A stretch of DNA of 44,639 bases from Myxococcales bacterium (GTDB lineage: Bacteria; Myxococcota_A; Polyangia; Polyangiales; Polyangiaceae): positions 1 through 44,639 of the forward strand of contig JAJZQG010000044.1 in assembly GCA_021847645.1 (NCBI GenBank), read 5' to 3'. The translations under genes and the position numbers were made by a program. Numbering within the stretch: position 1 is the first letter of the stretch; the number at the start of each line of letters is the position of its first letter. The notes beneath the pieces are model-generated. The model ran no database searches. It was not told the DNA's origin and saw only the letters and a program-made list of their open reading frames with translations. This document shows positions 1 through 7,119 of the stretch, piece after piece.

Positions 1-2
1 AG

Positions 3-170
3 ATCGCCACGACCGCGATCAGAAGGAGCCGCGACTTGGCGGCAAGGATCGGGCGGGTTCTGCTGCACGAAGCGTTGGATCCCAATGCGGGCAGACTGCC
101 GCTCTTGCCCACCGTCGAGACGGGCATCCACAGCTATCGGCCCCGCCTCAGGTCTCCAAGTCATGCATAA
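3..170 (+). CDS. C-terminal fragment of an unrecognised protein, cut by the window start
   Basis: An open frame runs from the window edge to a TAA at 168-170 and gives about 55 residues, including LLHEALDPNAGRLPLLP. The third codon positions are mostly G or C, as in the clear genes nearby, which is the main reason to think it is coding. I do not recognise the family. It would be the last part of a gene that starts outside the window, on the strand opposite the hibernation-factor gene and converging with it. It could also be chance open reading in high-GC DNA. Confidence 0.3.
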   Translation: MATTAIRRSRDLAARIGRVLLHEALDPNAGRLPLLPTVETGIHSYRPRLRSPSHA

Positions 171-257
171 ACACCGCAAGAATGGCTGAACCGATCACGC
201 ATGCAGGCCACTTGCACGGATAGGGCAGACTGACCGCGCTGGCACCGTAACGGAAGG

Positions 258-575
258 CTAGCGATTTCTCTGCTCCCGACCCAGGACGCTCTCCAGGGAC
301 CTCTTCAGCTTGTCGACCGCACCATCCACGGCTTGGTCCAAGGCCGCTGCCTGGTGCGTCACCGCCGTGGGCTGGCAGCCGTGAAGGCGTGCCTCGATCA
401 TGCACCGCTTGTCGGCCCGGCCAGTCCTGTCGCCGGTCTCGCTGCTGAGGTGGACCTCTACATGTGTGAGCCGATCCTGAAATCGCGCAAGCGCGCTCTC
501 CAGCACGCCTTGGAAGTGGGCGGCGAGCCGCTCTCGGTCTTGGATGCTGCCGTCCGTGTTGATTTGGATGCGCAT
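258..575 (-). CDS. Ribosome hibernation-promoting factor, RaiA/HPF family, short form
   Basis: This 105-residue protein matches the S30EA/RaiA N-terminal domain, which binds the 30S decoding region and silences ribosomes in stationary or starved cells. Visible family features are the N-terminal strand MRIQINTDG, the central strand THVEVHLSSE (about residues 37-46), RCMIEARL (57-64) followed by a His/Gln-rich turn, and the C-terminal helix LDQAVDGAVDKL (79-90). The length fits the short HPF type without the dimerisation tail. The ATG has GGAGGA about 6 bases upstream. It lies 34 bases downstream of the 610-1098 gene on the same strand, so the two may be cotranscribed. It belongs to the stress-gene cluster that fills the first 7.6 kb. 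Confidence 0.82.
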   Translation of the reverse strand: MRIQINTDGSIQDRERLAAHFQGVLESALARFQDRLTHVEVHLSSETGDRTGRADKRCMIEARLHGCQPTAVTHQAAALDQAVDGAVDKLKRSLESVLGREQRNR

Positions 576-609
576 GGTGTCCTCCGCGCCAAGAGGTGAA
601 GATGTCCCG

Positions 610-1098
610 TCAACCTCCCGGCCACTCGTTCGTAATGTTGGGGTGCTCCAGGACCCGCCTCAGCTCGGCCCTGAACGCGGCGCGCTCCTCGGCCTGGGGC
701 GGCCGGCCGAGATTGTCCTCCAAGGCCTTCCACTCGCCTGCGCCTAGCTCGCCGGGTACCAGATCGCCGCCCGGTTGGGCGCCCGGCTGCCCCGCAACGT
801 GGATCATGCCCCACGCCAACGCCCGCGCGGTCCAGAGGGTCACCTCTCCCGCGTTTGTCGCAACCCGGCCATCCCAGCCCGCAGCTTCTGCGTGCCGCAG
901 CAAGTCCAGGCCCTCCCCAGTATCGCGGAGCGCCTCCAGGTGGCCAAGCCGGAACGCGACCGCCGCCCGGTCTTCACCGAGGTATACCTCGCAAATCCAC
1001 GCCCCATGGAGGAGCCGGGCGTGCGATCTCAGCTCGCCCTCGAAGTACAATCCCCCGTAGACGTCCTGGTACTGCGGCTTGACTGAGACGGAAATCAT
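610..1098 (-). CDS. Hypothetical protein upstream of the hibernation factor
   Basis: This encodes 162 residues of unknown family. I chose the internal ATG at 1098 because GGGGAGG sits 6 bases before it, and because the upstream extension (to 1266) is low-complexity Ala/Pro/Gly sequence. The protein starts MISVSVKPQYQDVYGG and looks soluble and mixed alpha/beta, with no signal peptide or membrane segment. The middle (LWTARALAWGMIHVAGQ) is hydrophobic and helical, and the C-terminal third is rich in Glu, Arg and Ala. It is probably the first gene of a two-gene unit with the hibernation factor 34 bases downstream, which suggests a role under growth arrest; that is inference from position only. 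Confidence 0.6.
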   Translation of the reverse strand: MISVSVKPQYQDVYGGLYFEGELRSHARLLHGAWICEVYLGEDRAAVAFRLGHLEALRDTGEGLDLLRHAEAAGWDGRVATNAGEVTLWTARALAWGMIHVAGQPGAQPGGDLVPGELGAGEWKALEDNLGRPPQAEERAAFRAELRRVLEHPNITNEWPGG

Positions 1099-1323
1099 GA
1101 CCGGCCTCCCCGAGCACGCCAGCGGGTCTTGGCCCGGGCGGCTTGGAGCTCGCAGCCTGCCCGCTTGCGGCGCAGGCGCAAGCGCCCCTGTCTTCTTCAG
1201 CAAGCCGAAGCTTCCGGCTGCCGCCGGGAGGAAAGCCGCAGCGTGCGGCCCATTTACCATGCGCATGATCGTGCCTTGCGCAAGCGTCCGTTCGCAGCGG
1301 AGCCGGGGCGCTCATGGAACTGC

Positions 1324-1752
1324 CTACGTCGATGACGGCGCCTTCGCCGAGGCATCACTCGCGATCACCTTGTTCTTGCCGCTTCGCTTTGCTCTGTAGA
1401 GCGCCCTGTCCGCCGGTTCGACGAGAGTGCGAGAGGAATCGCCGGCGCCCGCCCGCCCACAGCGTCACGCCCGCGCTGATGGCCATCGTCTCACCGTGGC
1501 TCGCTATCCTCGTGGCTCCAGCCCGAATTCGCCGCCGGATTTTGAACGCCTCGCGCGGGTCGTTGGTGAAAGGCGGAATGACCGTGAATTCCTCGCCGCG
1601 GAAGCGGCGACAGACATCAGAATCCGTCGTCTCAGCTCTTGAGCATCGCCGCCCGCTCGATCAGGATGCGGTCGCTTTCCTGGTGGCCGCACCTGGCGTT
1701 GAACGACTTGAACTCGTCGATGTCGACCAGGATCAAGGCCACGCCGACGCCA
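1324..1752 (-). pseudogene. GGDEF-domain (diguanylate cyclase) remnant with two frameshifts
   Basis: Three frames read in succession give one GGDEF domain. The first (about 1752-1632) reads LILVDIDEFKSFN and a GH..SD motif matching the usual DiDhFK..N and GH..GD. The second (about 1626-1450) reads CRRFRGEEFTVIPPFTND and the IR...G helix. The third (about 1445-1324) reads ADRALYRAKRSGKNKV and ends at TAG. The breaks lie near 1625-1640 and 1440-1455. The signature is RGEEF instead of GGEEF, so the first Gly of the active loop is also changed. There is no N-terminal part: similarity begins where the phospholipase-D gene ends. It cannot make a whole cyclase unless the breaks are sequencing errors. 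Confidence 0.72.
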
Positions 1753-2938
1753 CACCTCCTGTGGCTCCCAAGCCGAGCAACGAAAAGGCGTAGTCCGGTG
1801 ACGATTGGCGCCTGCGCCGGCTCGCGATCACGCGTCCAATCGTGTCCGCCAGGCGCGCGACGAGCCGGCCAAGCGGATCGAGGAGCCACCTGTGCACCCG
1901 CGAACCCGCCTCCACCGACGTCATCACGCGCGAGCGGGCGAAATGGTCCTGGATCCACGCCTCTCCCTGCTCGACGACGTGCAGGTCGTCAACTTCGACG
2001 AGCGCCTCCAGATTGGCGAGCGAGAACGGATCCAGGTTGAAGCTGCCCACCAGCAGGCGACGCCCGTCGACCGTGGCCACCTTCGCATGCAGGACCGACC
2101 CGTTCCACTCGTGGATACGGACCCCCGCCCCGAGGAGGTGGCGATACAGGCTCCTGGTGGCGGCGCGCGCGAACAGGATGTCGCTCCGCCCGGCGAGGAG
2201 CAGGCGCACCTCGACGCCACGACGCGCCGCTGCGGTCAGGGCGCGGACGACGCCGGGGTCGGGCAGAAAGTAGCCGTGGGCGACGTGGATGCGGTCCCGC
2301 GCGCCAGCGAACGCCTCCAAGTACCGCCGACGCAAGCGCCACCCTCCTCCGAGCCCGCAGACGGAGAGCCGCAGTTTGCTGTCGACAGGGAGCTGCGGCT
2401 CGCGTCGTATCATCTGCCCCAGTCGCAGACACTGCGGCCCATGGATCTCGAGCGCCAGGTCGGCCCAGCCGAGGCGCACTCCCTCGCCCACGTTCTCGTC
2501 GCCGATGTTGATGCCCCCCAGGAACGCCACTTCGTCGTCGACCAGGAGGAGCTTGCGATGGTTGCGGCCGAAGCGGCCGACCAGCAACTCCGACAGCGGG
2601 TTGTGGATTCGGGCCGCGCAGCCGGCCTTCCGCAATGCCGCCACGACACCGCGCCCGCCGAGCGCAGAGCCCCAGCCGTCGATCAGCACTTGCACCGCTA
2701 CGCCCCGCGCGGCCGCCTGTCCGAGCGCCTCGACGAAGCGCGCGCCCACGCCCGAAGGAGCGAAAGCGTACACCTCCAGGTGCACACTCCGATGCGCCCT
2801 CGTGATGGCCCGGAGCATTCGCGGATAGGCCTGCTCGCCACCGTCGAGCAGCTCCACGGACTCGGGCGCGGAAGCCAACCGGCTGCCGACCTTGAGCGCA
2901 ACGCTCGCGGCAGGCGATTTCGCCTCCGGCCATTTCAT
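1733..2938 (-). CDS. Phospholipase D / cardiolipin synthase-type protein
   Basis: The protein has two HKD motifs of the PLD superfamily: HRKLLLVDDEVAFLGG (from residue 127) and HAKVATVDGRRLLVGSFN (from residue 284). Such enzymes work through a phosphohistidine intermediate; cardiolipin synthases of the ClsB type join phosphatidylglycerol to another head group at the inner membrane. With the ATG at 2938 the protein has 401 residues, close to the ClsB length, and no clear transmembrane segment. The frame stays open to 3154, but that extension is Arg/Gly-rich and overlaps the GroES/GroEL ORF, so I rejected it; the ribosome site at 2938 is weak, so the start is uncertain. The exact substrate cannot be read from sequence. 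Confidence 0.8.
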   Translation of the reverse strand: MKWPEAKSPAASVALKVGSRLASAPESVELLDGGEQAYPRMLRAITRAHRSVHLEVYAFAPSGVGARFVEALGQAAARGVAVQVLIDGWGSALGGRGVVAALRKAGCAARIHNPLSELLVGRFGRNHRKLLLVDDEVAFLGGINIGDENVGEGVRLGWADLALEIHGPQCLRLGQMIRREPQLPVDSKLRLSVCGLGGGWRLRRRYLEAFAGARDRIHVAHGYFLPDPGVVRALTAAARRGVEVRLLLAGRSDILFARAATRSLYRHLLGAGVRIHEWNGSVLHAKVATVDGRRLLVGSFNLDPFSLANLEALVEVDDLHVVEQGEAWIQDHFARSRVMTSVEAGSRVHRWLLDPLGRLVARLADTIGRVIASRRRRQSSPDYAFSLLGLGATGGVASAWP

Positions 2939-3078
2939 CGCGCCCGGCGGCTCGGGCGCGAGGCGTACGCCCGAGCCGGTGTCCGCCGACCCCTCCGCGT
3001 CGCGCACCGCGGATTCGCCGCGACCCGCGATCCGATGGCGTCGGCGGATGACATTGGACTTCGCCACCGGATCGACTC

Positions 3079-3309
3079 CTACATATCCATGCGGCCGTGG
3101 GACCCGGCGTCCGACCCCTGACCCTCGGGCGGCGGGCTTTGGGTGACGAGGCACTCTGTCGTCAGCATCAGGCTCGCGACGCTCGCTGCGTTCTGCCGCG
3201 CTGTGCGCACGACCTTGGCGGTCTCGGGGATGATAATCCCGCTCTTCGAGCGCTCCTGTTCCGGAATCCGCTGGACGACGATGTGGTCGTGCAAAGGGCG
3301 AATGCGCAT
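3079..3309 (-). pseudogene. GroES-GroEL chimeric ORF left by an internal deletion
   Basis: Residues 1-32 of this 76-residue ORF are the start of GroES ([17 protein letters not shown], then [10 protein letters not shown]). From residue 31 on, it reads as the C-terminus of Gro[20 protein letters not shown], then LTTECLVTQ, and a Met-containing tail ending HGRMDM. The joint is at about 3214-3219 (GCCAAG), where GroES ..ETAK and GroEL ..P(A/T)KV both have Lys. The simplest reading is one deletion from inside groES to near the end of groEL, roughly 1.8 kb, that kept the frame. The start has AAGGAGA 6 bases upstream, so it could still be translated. It lacks most of the GroES barrel and all GroEL ATPase parts, so chaperonin activity is not expected. 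Confidence 0.8.
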
Positions 3310-3320
3310 GGGAGTCTCCT

Positions 3321-3572
3321 TCAACGACTTGCGATGGGCCTGACCTCGGAGGGGCGGGTTCCGAGCGCCGAATACGGCTCGACCTCAGGGGGAGTGGTCC
3401 GTTGCGGCTTACGCGACTCGCCGTTGGTCCGGCCGAGGGGCAGAACTCCAGCCAACTCGGCGATAGCGTTCACCTGCTCGGTGTTCGAAGGAACCACGAT
3501 CTTTGCGTTGGAGCCGAGCACGGTCTGAACGGCGATGAGACCCAGCGGGCCCAAGATCAGGTACACGAGCAT
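3321..3572 (-). CDS. Small one-pass membrane protein, possible SPFH/stomatin-type remnant
   Basis: This ORF of 83 residues has a strong ribosome site (AGGAGG, 6 bases before the ATG at 3572). It begins with a hydrophobic segment ([18 protein letters not shown]), followed by [15 protein letters not shown] and LAGVLPLG, then a polar tail rich in Pro, Arg and Ser. The middle part resembles the C-terminal end of some SPFH/prohibitin-like proteins, and the first segment would fit their N-terminal anchor. If so, the central SPFH domain is missing, as in the neighbouring chimera. The family link is a weak inference. Its stop is only 11 bases before the start of the GroES-GroEL ORF, so the two are probably on one transcript. 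Confidence 0.45.
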   Translation of the reverse strand: MLVYLILGPLGLIAVQTVLGSNAKIVVPSNTEQVNAIAELAGVLPLGRTNGESRKPQRTTPPEVEPYSALGTRPSEVRPIASR

Positions 3573-3988
3573 GACGGCCTCCTGGACGATCCGACGGTCT
3601 CGCGCCGTGCGAGCTCCGCAGTGTGCCTCGCGCATCTCGTGGAAGCGCGCAGGCGCCCGGTGTCTGCTGAGCACGTTCCGGGCCACCGATCGCAGACGAC
3701 CGGCTCAGGCGACAGGGCGCGAGCCTGGCGTGGAGGCGAGGCAGGGCCCCATCAAGATGATAGAGAACGACCTCCAATTCGAAGGAGCACGGTGCAGCTC
3801 GCCACTCCGAGCCCAGGGTCCGTTTGTTGCGAGCATCCGCGACGCCGGCGGCGGGGCCTGGAGCCCGGCGGACGGTGTAGGCGCTGCCCCGCAAGATGCT
3901 TCAGCGGCCGCGCAACGGGTCGGCGGACGACTTGCCCACCTGCCCGTCTCGGCTGAGCCCTTCGCGTGACCGTCCGGCGGCCCTTCAC
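3573..3988. other. Intergenic stretch between divergent genes; no convincing gene
   Basis: About 415 bases separate the small membrane-protein gene (minus) from the PP2C gene (plus). Several frames are open in both directions, but none has a good ribosome site or a recognisable protein family, and none gives a product that looks folded. The stretch must hold the promoter of the minus-strand genes. The plus-strand promoter candidate is annotated separately at its right end. It may also include further unrecognisable remnants, given the decay around it. Confidence 0.5.
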
Positions 3989-4004
3989 TGGCACCGAACG
4001 TGCA
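3989..4004 (+). promoter_or_regulatory. Candidate sigma-54 promoter of the PP2C gene
   Basis: TGGCACCGAACGTGCA fits the -24/-12 pattern: the GG and GC are exactly 10 bases apart, the -24 block is a full TGGCAC, and the -12 block is GTGCA instead of TTGCA. It lies 43 bases before the PP2C start. This is a motif match only; there is no evidence of use. Confidence 0.45.
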
Positions 4005-4046
4005 GTGCGCCACTGCGGCGCCAGCCTTTTGCGCGAAGGAGCAATC

Positions 4047-4907
4047 ATGACCACGCGACCCGTTACTCTCAGGGTATTCGGACGATCCGACATCGGCAAA
4101 GCGCGCACGAAAGACGAAGACTCTTTCGTCATTTCGAAACTCACCGACGCCCCTCCGATACGCGCCATGACGTCGCCCGTCTCGCTCGCAGTGAACGATC
4201 GTGGCATTCTGATAGCTGTCTCGGACGGCATGGGCGGTGCGCAGGCGGGTGAAGTGGCAAGCTCGCTGGTCGTTGGCGCCTTGCAGCAGGGGATGAGCAC
4301 CGCGCAGGCGAGCAGTGCGGATGTGGCGCTTCGAGTTGCCGCGGAGGGCGCCAATCGGCAGGTCTTCGATACCGCTCAAGCGACGGGGCGTGTGGGGATG
4401 GGGGCAACGCTCACCGCCGTGCTGTTCCACGGCGTCTACGCCTACATCGCCCAGATCGGCGACTCGCGGGCCTACCTGCTGCGTGGCAGTCGTATGGTGC
4501 AGGTCACACGCGACCAAAGCTATGTCCAGCAACTCGTTGACGCCGGAGCGCTCACTCCGGAGCAATCCGAGACGTTCGAGTTCAAGAACGTCATCCTGCA
4601 AGCCATGGGCATCAAGCCGGATGTCGCCGTGGTGATGCGCCGCATCTCCGTCCGCAGGTACGACCGGTTCCTGGTCTGCTCGGACGGTCTCTCCGGCAGC
4701 GTCACGGGCCAGCACTTGCTGAATGCCATGGTCGGCAGCCCGACGCTGGACTCGGCGTGCGCGAGGCTCATCGATATGGCCGTCGAACACGGATCCGAAG
4801 ACGACATCACCGTTGTCCTCGCGGAAGTCGACGGCGAAGGGGCGCCGGCGATATCCGATGCGGAGCGCTTGTCGCTCGAGACTTCCACGACATTCGATCC
4901 CGCGTAG
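4047..4907 (+). CDS. PP2C-type Ser/Thr protein phosphatase
   Basis: This 286-residue protein is a single PPM/PP2C domain, a metal-dependent phosphatase that reverses Ser/Thr kinase signalling. The family motifs appear in order: RTKDEDS, VSDGMGGAQAGE (first metal site), GATLTAV, IGDSRAYLL, CSDGLSG and EDDITVV (last metal Asp). All core Asp residues are present, so it should be active. The length is slightly above the minimal bacterial PP2C because of an insert after the DED motif. There is no membrane segment, so it is cytosolic. The ATG at 4047 has GAAGGAG 6-7 bases upstream; the frame is open 81 bases further but has no such site. It stands alone, with a possible sigma-54 promoter in front. 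Confidence 0.93.
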   Translation: MTTRPVTLRVFGRSDIGKARTKDEDSFVISKLTDAPPIRAMTSPVSLAVNDRGILIAVSDGMGGAQAGEVASSLVVGALQQGMSTAQASSADVALRVAAEGANRQVFDTAQATGRVGMGATLTAVLFHGVYAYIAQIGDSRAYLLRGSRMVQVTRDQSYVQQLVDAGALTPEQSETFEFKNVILQAMGIKPDVAVVMRRISVRRYDRFLVCSDGLSGSVTGQHLLNAMVGSPTLDSACARLIDMAVEHGSEDDITVVLAEVDGEGAPAISDAERLSLETSTTFDPA

Positions 4908-4972
4908 CTTGGGGGCCGTCGCAGCGTTGGGGTGAGGTTGCATCGTGGACGCTCCGCGCCGTTGGCCGCGTC

Positions 4973-5018
4973 CGGCGGCTTCCGCCGAATCGAACTAGGC
5001 TTGACGCAGTTCGGCGGA
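4973..5018 (+). promoter_or_regulatory. Two mutually exclusive hairpins ahead of a 30-codon ORF
   Basis: CGGCGG (4973-4978) can pair with CCGCCG (4982-4987) over a 3-base loop. The second arm is also part of TCCGCCGAA (4981-4989), which forms a perfect 9-base inverted repeat with TTCGGCGGA (5010-5018). Only one hairpin can form at a time, and the second abuts the ribosome site (GGAGGAGGG) of the small ORF at 5027. It could be a leader switch, or the 9-base dyad could be an operator. Confidence 0.35.
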
Positions 5019-5026
5019 GGAGGGCG

Positions 5027-5119
5027 ATGGGTGTCGAGGACCTGGACCATATCTACCGCAAGCTCAAGAGCTACGGACTGATCGGCGCAAAGGGCGCCGC
5101 CCGGACAGGCGGACAATGA
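5027..5119 (+). CDS. Small ORF with a very strong ribosome site
   Basis: The ORF encodes 30 residues, starting MGVEDLDHIYRKLKSYGL and ending in a Gly/Ala-rich tail. The start is set by GGAGGAGGG directly upstream, the strongest ribosome site in this part of the window. The first 18 residues look like one amphipathic helix. I recognise no family. It could be a real small protein, a leader peptide, or the front end of a gene that lost its body, as the GroES ORF nearby did. It lies between the PP2C and lactate dehydrogenase genes, on the same strand. Confidence 0.4.
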   Translation: MGVEDLDHIYRKLKSYGLIGAKGAARTGGQ

Positions 5120-5250
5120 CGATCCGGGCCGACCGCCGCGCCTGCGGGGATGCCCTTGCGCAAGCTCGTGGTGCTGGCCCCTCGGTCCCAGCGACCTTCG
5201 AACGTCAACAAGGCGCGTTGAGCCTGAGCACCCACGCACCTACTTGGTTC

Positions 5251-5280
5251 TTGGCTTCTCGGGGGCGGCCTGGCTACTAT
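5251..5280 (+). promoter_or_regulatory. Candidate housekeeping promoter of ldh
   Basis: TTGGCT (5251-5256) and TACTAT (5275-5280) are 18 bases apart and would start transcription about 32 bases before the ldh ATG. Both boxes are partial matches to TTGACA/TATAAT. This AT-richer patch stands out from the surrounding high-GC DNA. Confidence 0.3.
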
Positions 5281-5318
5281 TCTCGTCGGGAACGCTGCAG
5301 TGTCCGGGAGGCTCGCAC

Positions 5319-6365
5319 ATGTCTGAACGCACCGTCGATCGGCTCATGACCCATCAGCCGCCCAAAGTGTCAATCATCGGCGCGGGAATGGTTGGGTCGA
5401 CCTTGGCCTATAGCCTCGTCGTCGAGCGTGTGGTGGGCGAGGTCGTGCTGGTCGACATCAACCACGACCGTGCGGAAGGCGAGGCGAAGGACATTGCGCA
5501 TGCGGTGCCTTTCAGTGCGCCGACCGTGGTCACCTCAGGCGACTACGAAGCGTGCCGAAACTCGGACATCATTGTCATCACCTCCGGAGTCGCCCAGAAG
5601 CCCGGTGAGACGCGTCTCGACCTTGTTGGCAAGAACGTCGATATCTACCGTGAGATCGTGCCGCAAGTCGAGCGCGTCGCTCCGGACGCGATCGTCGTGA
5701 TCCTGTCCAACCCCGTCGACATCCTCACGTACGCTACGCTGCAGTTCTCGAGCTATCCCCGCGCGCGCGTGATCGGAGCGGGCACCATCCTCGACACGTC
5801 CCGCTTTCGGCACGAGCTGGGCCGGCTGTGCAGCGTGGACCCGCGCAACGTGCACGGTTACGTCATCGGCGAGCACGGCGACTCCGAGGTGCCGGTATGG
5901 AGTCTGGCGAACGTCGCGGGCATCGCGGTCAGACCCAACTGCGGGGCGTGCGCCGCGGGATGCACGCAGCTCGACCTCGACGGGGTCTTTGAGACCGTGA
6001 AGAACGCGGCCTACGACATCATCCGGCTCAAGGGGGCCACGAACTTCGCTGTTGCGCTGGGAACCACGCGCATGATCGAGGCCATCCTGCGCGACCAGAA
6101 TACGGTGGTCACGGCTAGTACACTGCTTCTAGGAGAACACGGCATCAGTGACGTGTGCTTGAGCCTGCCCGTGGTGCTGGGGCAGTCGGGTCTCGTGCGG
6201 GTACTGGAGATCCCTCTCGCGGAGACCGAGAGACGAGCAGTCGAACGGTCAGCGGAGCTGCTCAAGGAGGTTGGCCGGAGGCTTGGGCTGGCCGGCCAGG
6301 CTGCGCGGAAGAGCCAGGACAAGAACGTGCAGGCCGACGACTCCTGCGCGCCGAAAGGCGGATAG
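5319..6365 (+). CDS. ldh: L-lactate dehydrogenase
   Basis: The enzyme reduces pyruvate to L-lactate with NADH, reoxidising NADH when respiration is limited. Visible features are the Rossmann motif GAGMVGSTLA (residues 21-30), Asp46 at the end of strand 2 (NAD preference), the mobile loop GVAQKPGETR with Gln93 (the lactate rather than malate signature) and Arg99, then Asp159 and Arg162, and the catalytic GEHGDSE with His186. The 348 residues include about 20 extra at each end; the tail is Lys/Asp-rich. GGGAGG lies 8 bases before the chosen ATG; a second ATG at 5346 is possible. It converges with the FKBP gene 69 bases away. Its company (hibernation factor, chaperonin remnant) suggests a role at low oxygen or growth arrest. 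Confidence 0.94.
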   Translation: MSERTVDRLMTHQPPKVSIIGAGMVGSTLAYSLVVERVVGEVVLVDINHDRAEGEAKDIAHAVPFSAPTVVTSGDYEACRNSDIIVITSGVAQKPGETRLDLVGKNVDIYREIVPQVERVAPDAIVVILSNPVDILTYATLQFSSYPRARVIGAGTILDTSRFRHELGRLCSVDPRNVHGYVIGEHGDSEVPVWSLANVAGIAVRPNCGACAAGCTQLDLDGVFETVKNAAYDIIRLKGATNFAVALGTTRMIEAILRDQNTVVTASTLLLGEHGISDVCLSLPVVLGQSGLVRVLEIPLAETERRAVERSAELLKEVGRRLGLAGQAARKSQDKNVQADDSCAPKGG

Positions 6366-6434
6366 ACCTGTTCTCCGGGGCAGTTGCTGGTGGCGTGCAG
6401 CGCAGATAACGAGCTCTGCGACTGGGTCTGGCGC

Positions 6435-6881
6435 TCAGTTCGGGGGCGACGCCGGCCCAATCGCCAGGAGCTCGATGTCGAAGGCCAGGTCGTGACCTGC
6501 CAGCGGATGGTTGGCGTCGAGGGTGATCTCCTCTGTCGACACCTCGACCACCTGAGCGGCCAGGTGAGCTCCCCGGTCGCTCTGGAGCTGGACAATCTCG
6601 CCGGGCCGCGGCTGCGCCTCTGCTGGGAGCGTCTTCCGATCCAGGCGCAAGATCAGGTCTTTTTTGCGAGGGCCGAATGCCTCGGCCGCGGGTAGCAGGG
6701 CGGTCTTCGCCTCGCCTGGGCTCATTCCCACCAGCGCATCGCTCAGCCCCGTAAGGACGGCTGGGTCGCCCACCCTCAGCTCGAGGGCGTCCTTTCCAAC
6801 GGAGGTTCCGAACACCTTGCCCGCGAGGAAGCGTCCCGTGAAGTGGATACGAACGATATCGCCGTTCTTGACTCGTTGCAT
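6435..6881 (-). CDS. SlyD-type FKBP peptidyl-prolyl isomerase
   Basis: This 148-residue protein has the SlyD layout: the first FKBP strands (VKNGDIVRIHFTGRF), FGTSVGKDALELRVG, GLSDALVGMSPGEAK, then the inserted flap domain (FGPRKKDLILRLDRKTLP...) and the closing motif LDANHPLAGHDLAFDIEL. SlyD proteins catalyse prolyl isomerisation and hold unfolded chains through the flap. The His-rich nickel-binding tail of E. coli SlyD is absent; the tail here is only PASPPN. I chose the ATG at 6881 because the family begins there and AAGGAG is 9 bases upstream; the frame is open to 6935. A candidate sigma-54 promoter lies about 60 bases upstream. Confidence 0.9.
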   Translation of the reverse strand: MQRVKNGDIVRIHFTGRFLAGKVFGTSVGKDALELRVGDPAVLTGLSDALVGMSPGEAKTALLPAAEAFGPRKKDLILRLDRKTLPAEAQPRPGEIVQLQSDRGAHLAAQVVEVSTEEITLDANHPLAGHDLAFDIELLAIGPASPPN

Positions 6882-6940
6882 GAATCGGTACTCCTTGCTG
6901 GTTCGATTCCCCGCTGGAACAAAGCGTTGCGCCAAGGTCC

Positions 6941-6955
6941 GCGTTCAGCGTGCCG
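6941..6955 (-). promoter_or_regulatory. Candidate sigma-54 promoter of the FKBP gene
   Basis: On the minus strand the sequence CGGCACGCTGAACGC has GG and GC 10 bases apart and a -24 block one base from TGGCACG; the -12 block (ACGC) is a poor match. It lies about 60 bases before the FKBP start. It is weaker than the PP2C site but has the same spacing. Confidence 0.3.
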
Positions 6956-7070
6956 GAAAAAGCCGAGAGCGAGCCCGGCACGCAGGAGCGAACCTCACTC
7001 GCCGCATCCTGTGCGCGTAGTTGATTGGCGTCTGCAGTCGGCGCGCCCCCGCGGGTATTGCGGCAGATTG

Positions 7071-7114
7071 CCCCGGAGGCCGCAGATGGTTTGGCTGTTG
7101 GGGCGCCTCCGGGG
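7071..7114 (-). terminator. Inverted repeat after the DUF1003 remnant
   Basis: CCCCGGAGGC (7071-7080) and GCCTCCGGGG (7105-7114) form a perfect 10-base stem with a 24-base loop, just past the restored stop of the DUF1003 gene. No T-run follows, so it may act by structure alone or be only a repeat. Confidence 0.35.
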
Positions 7115-7119
7115 ATGGC

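Noticed and set aside
6401..6420. Short hairpin (CGCAGA...TCTGCG) between ldh and slyD as a terminator
   Set aside because: The stem is only 6 bases with a long loop and no T-run, too weak to report.
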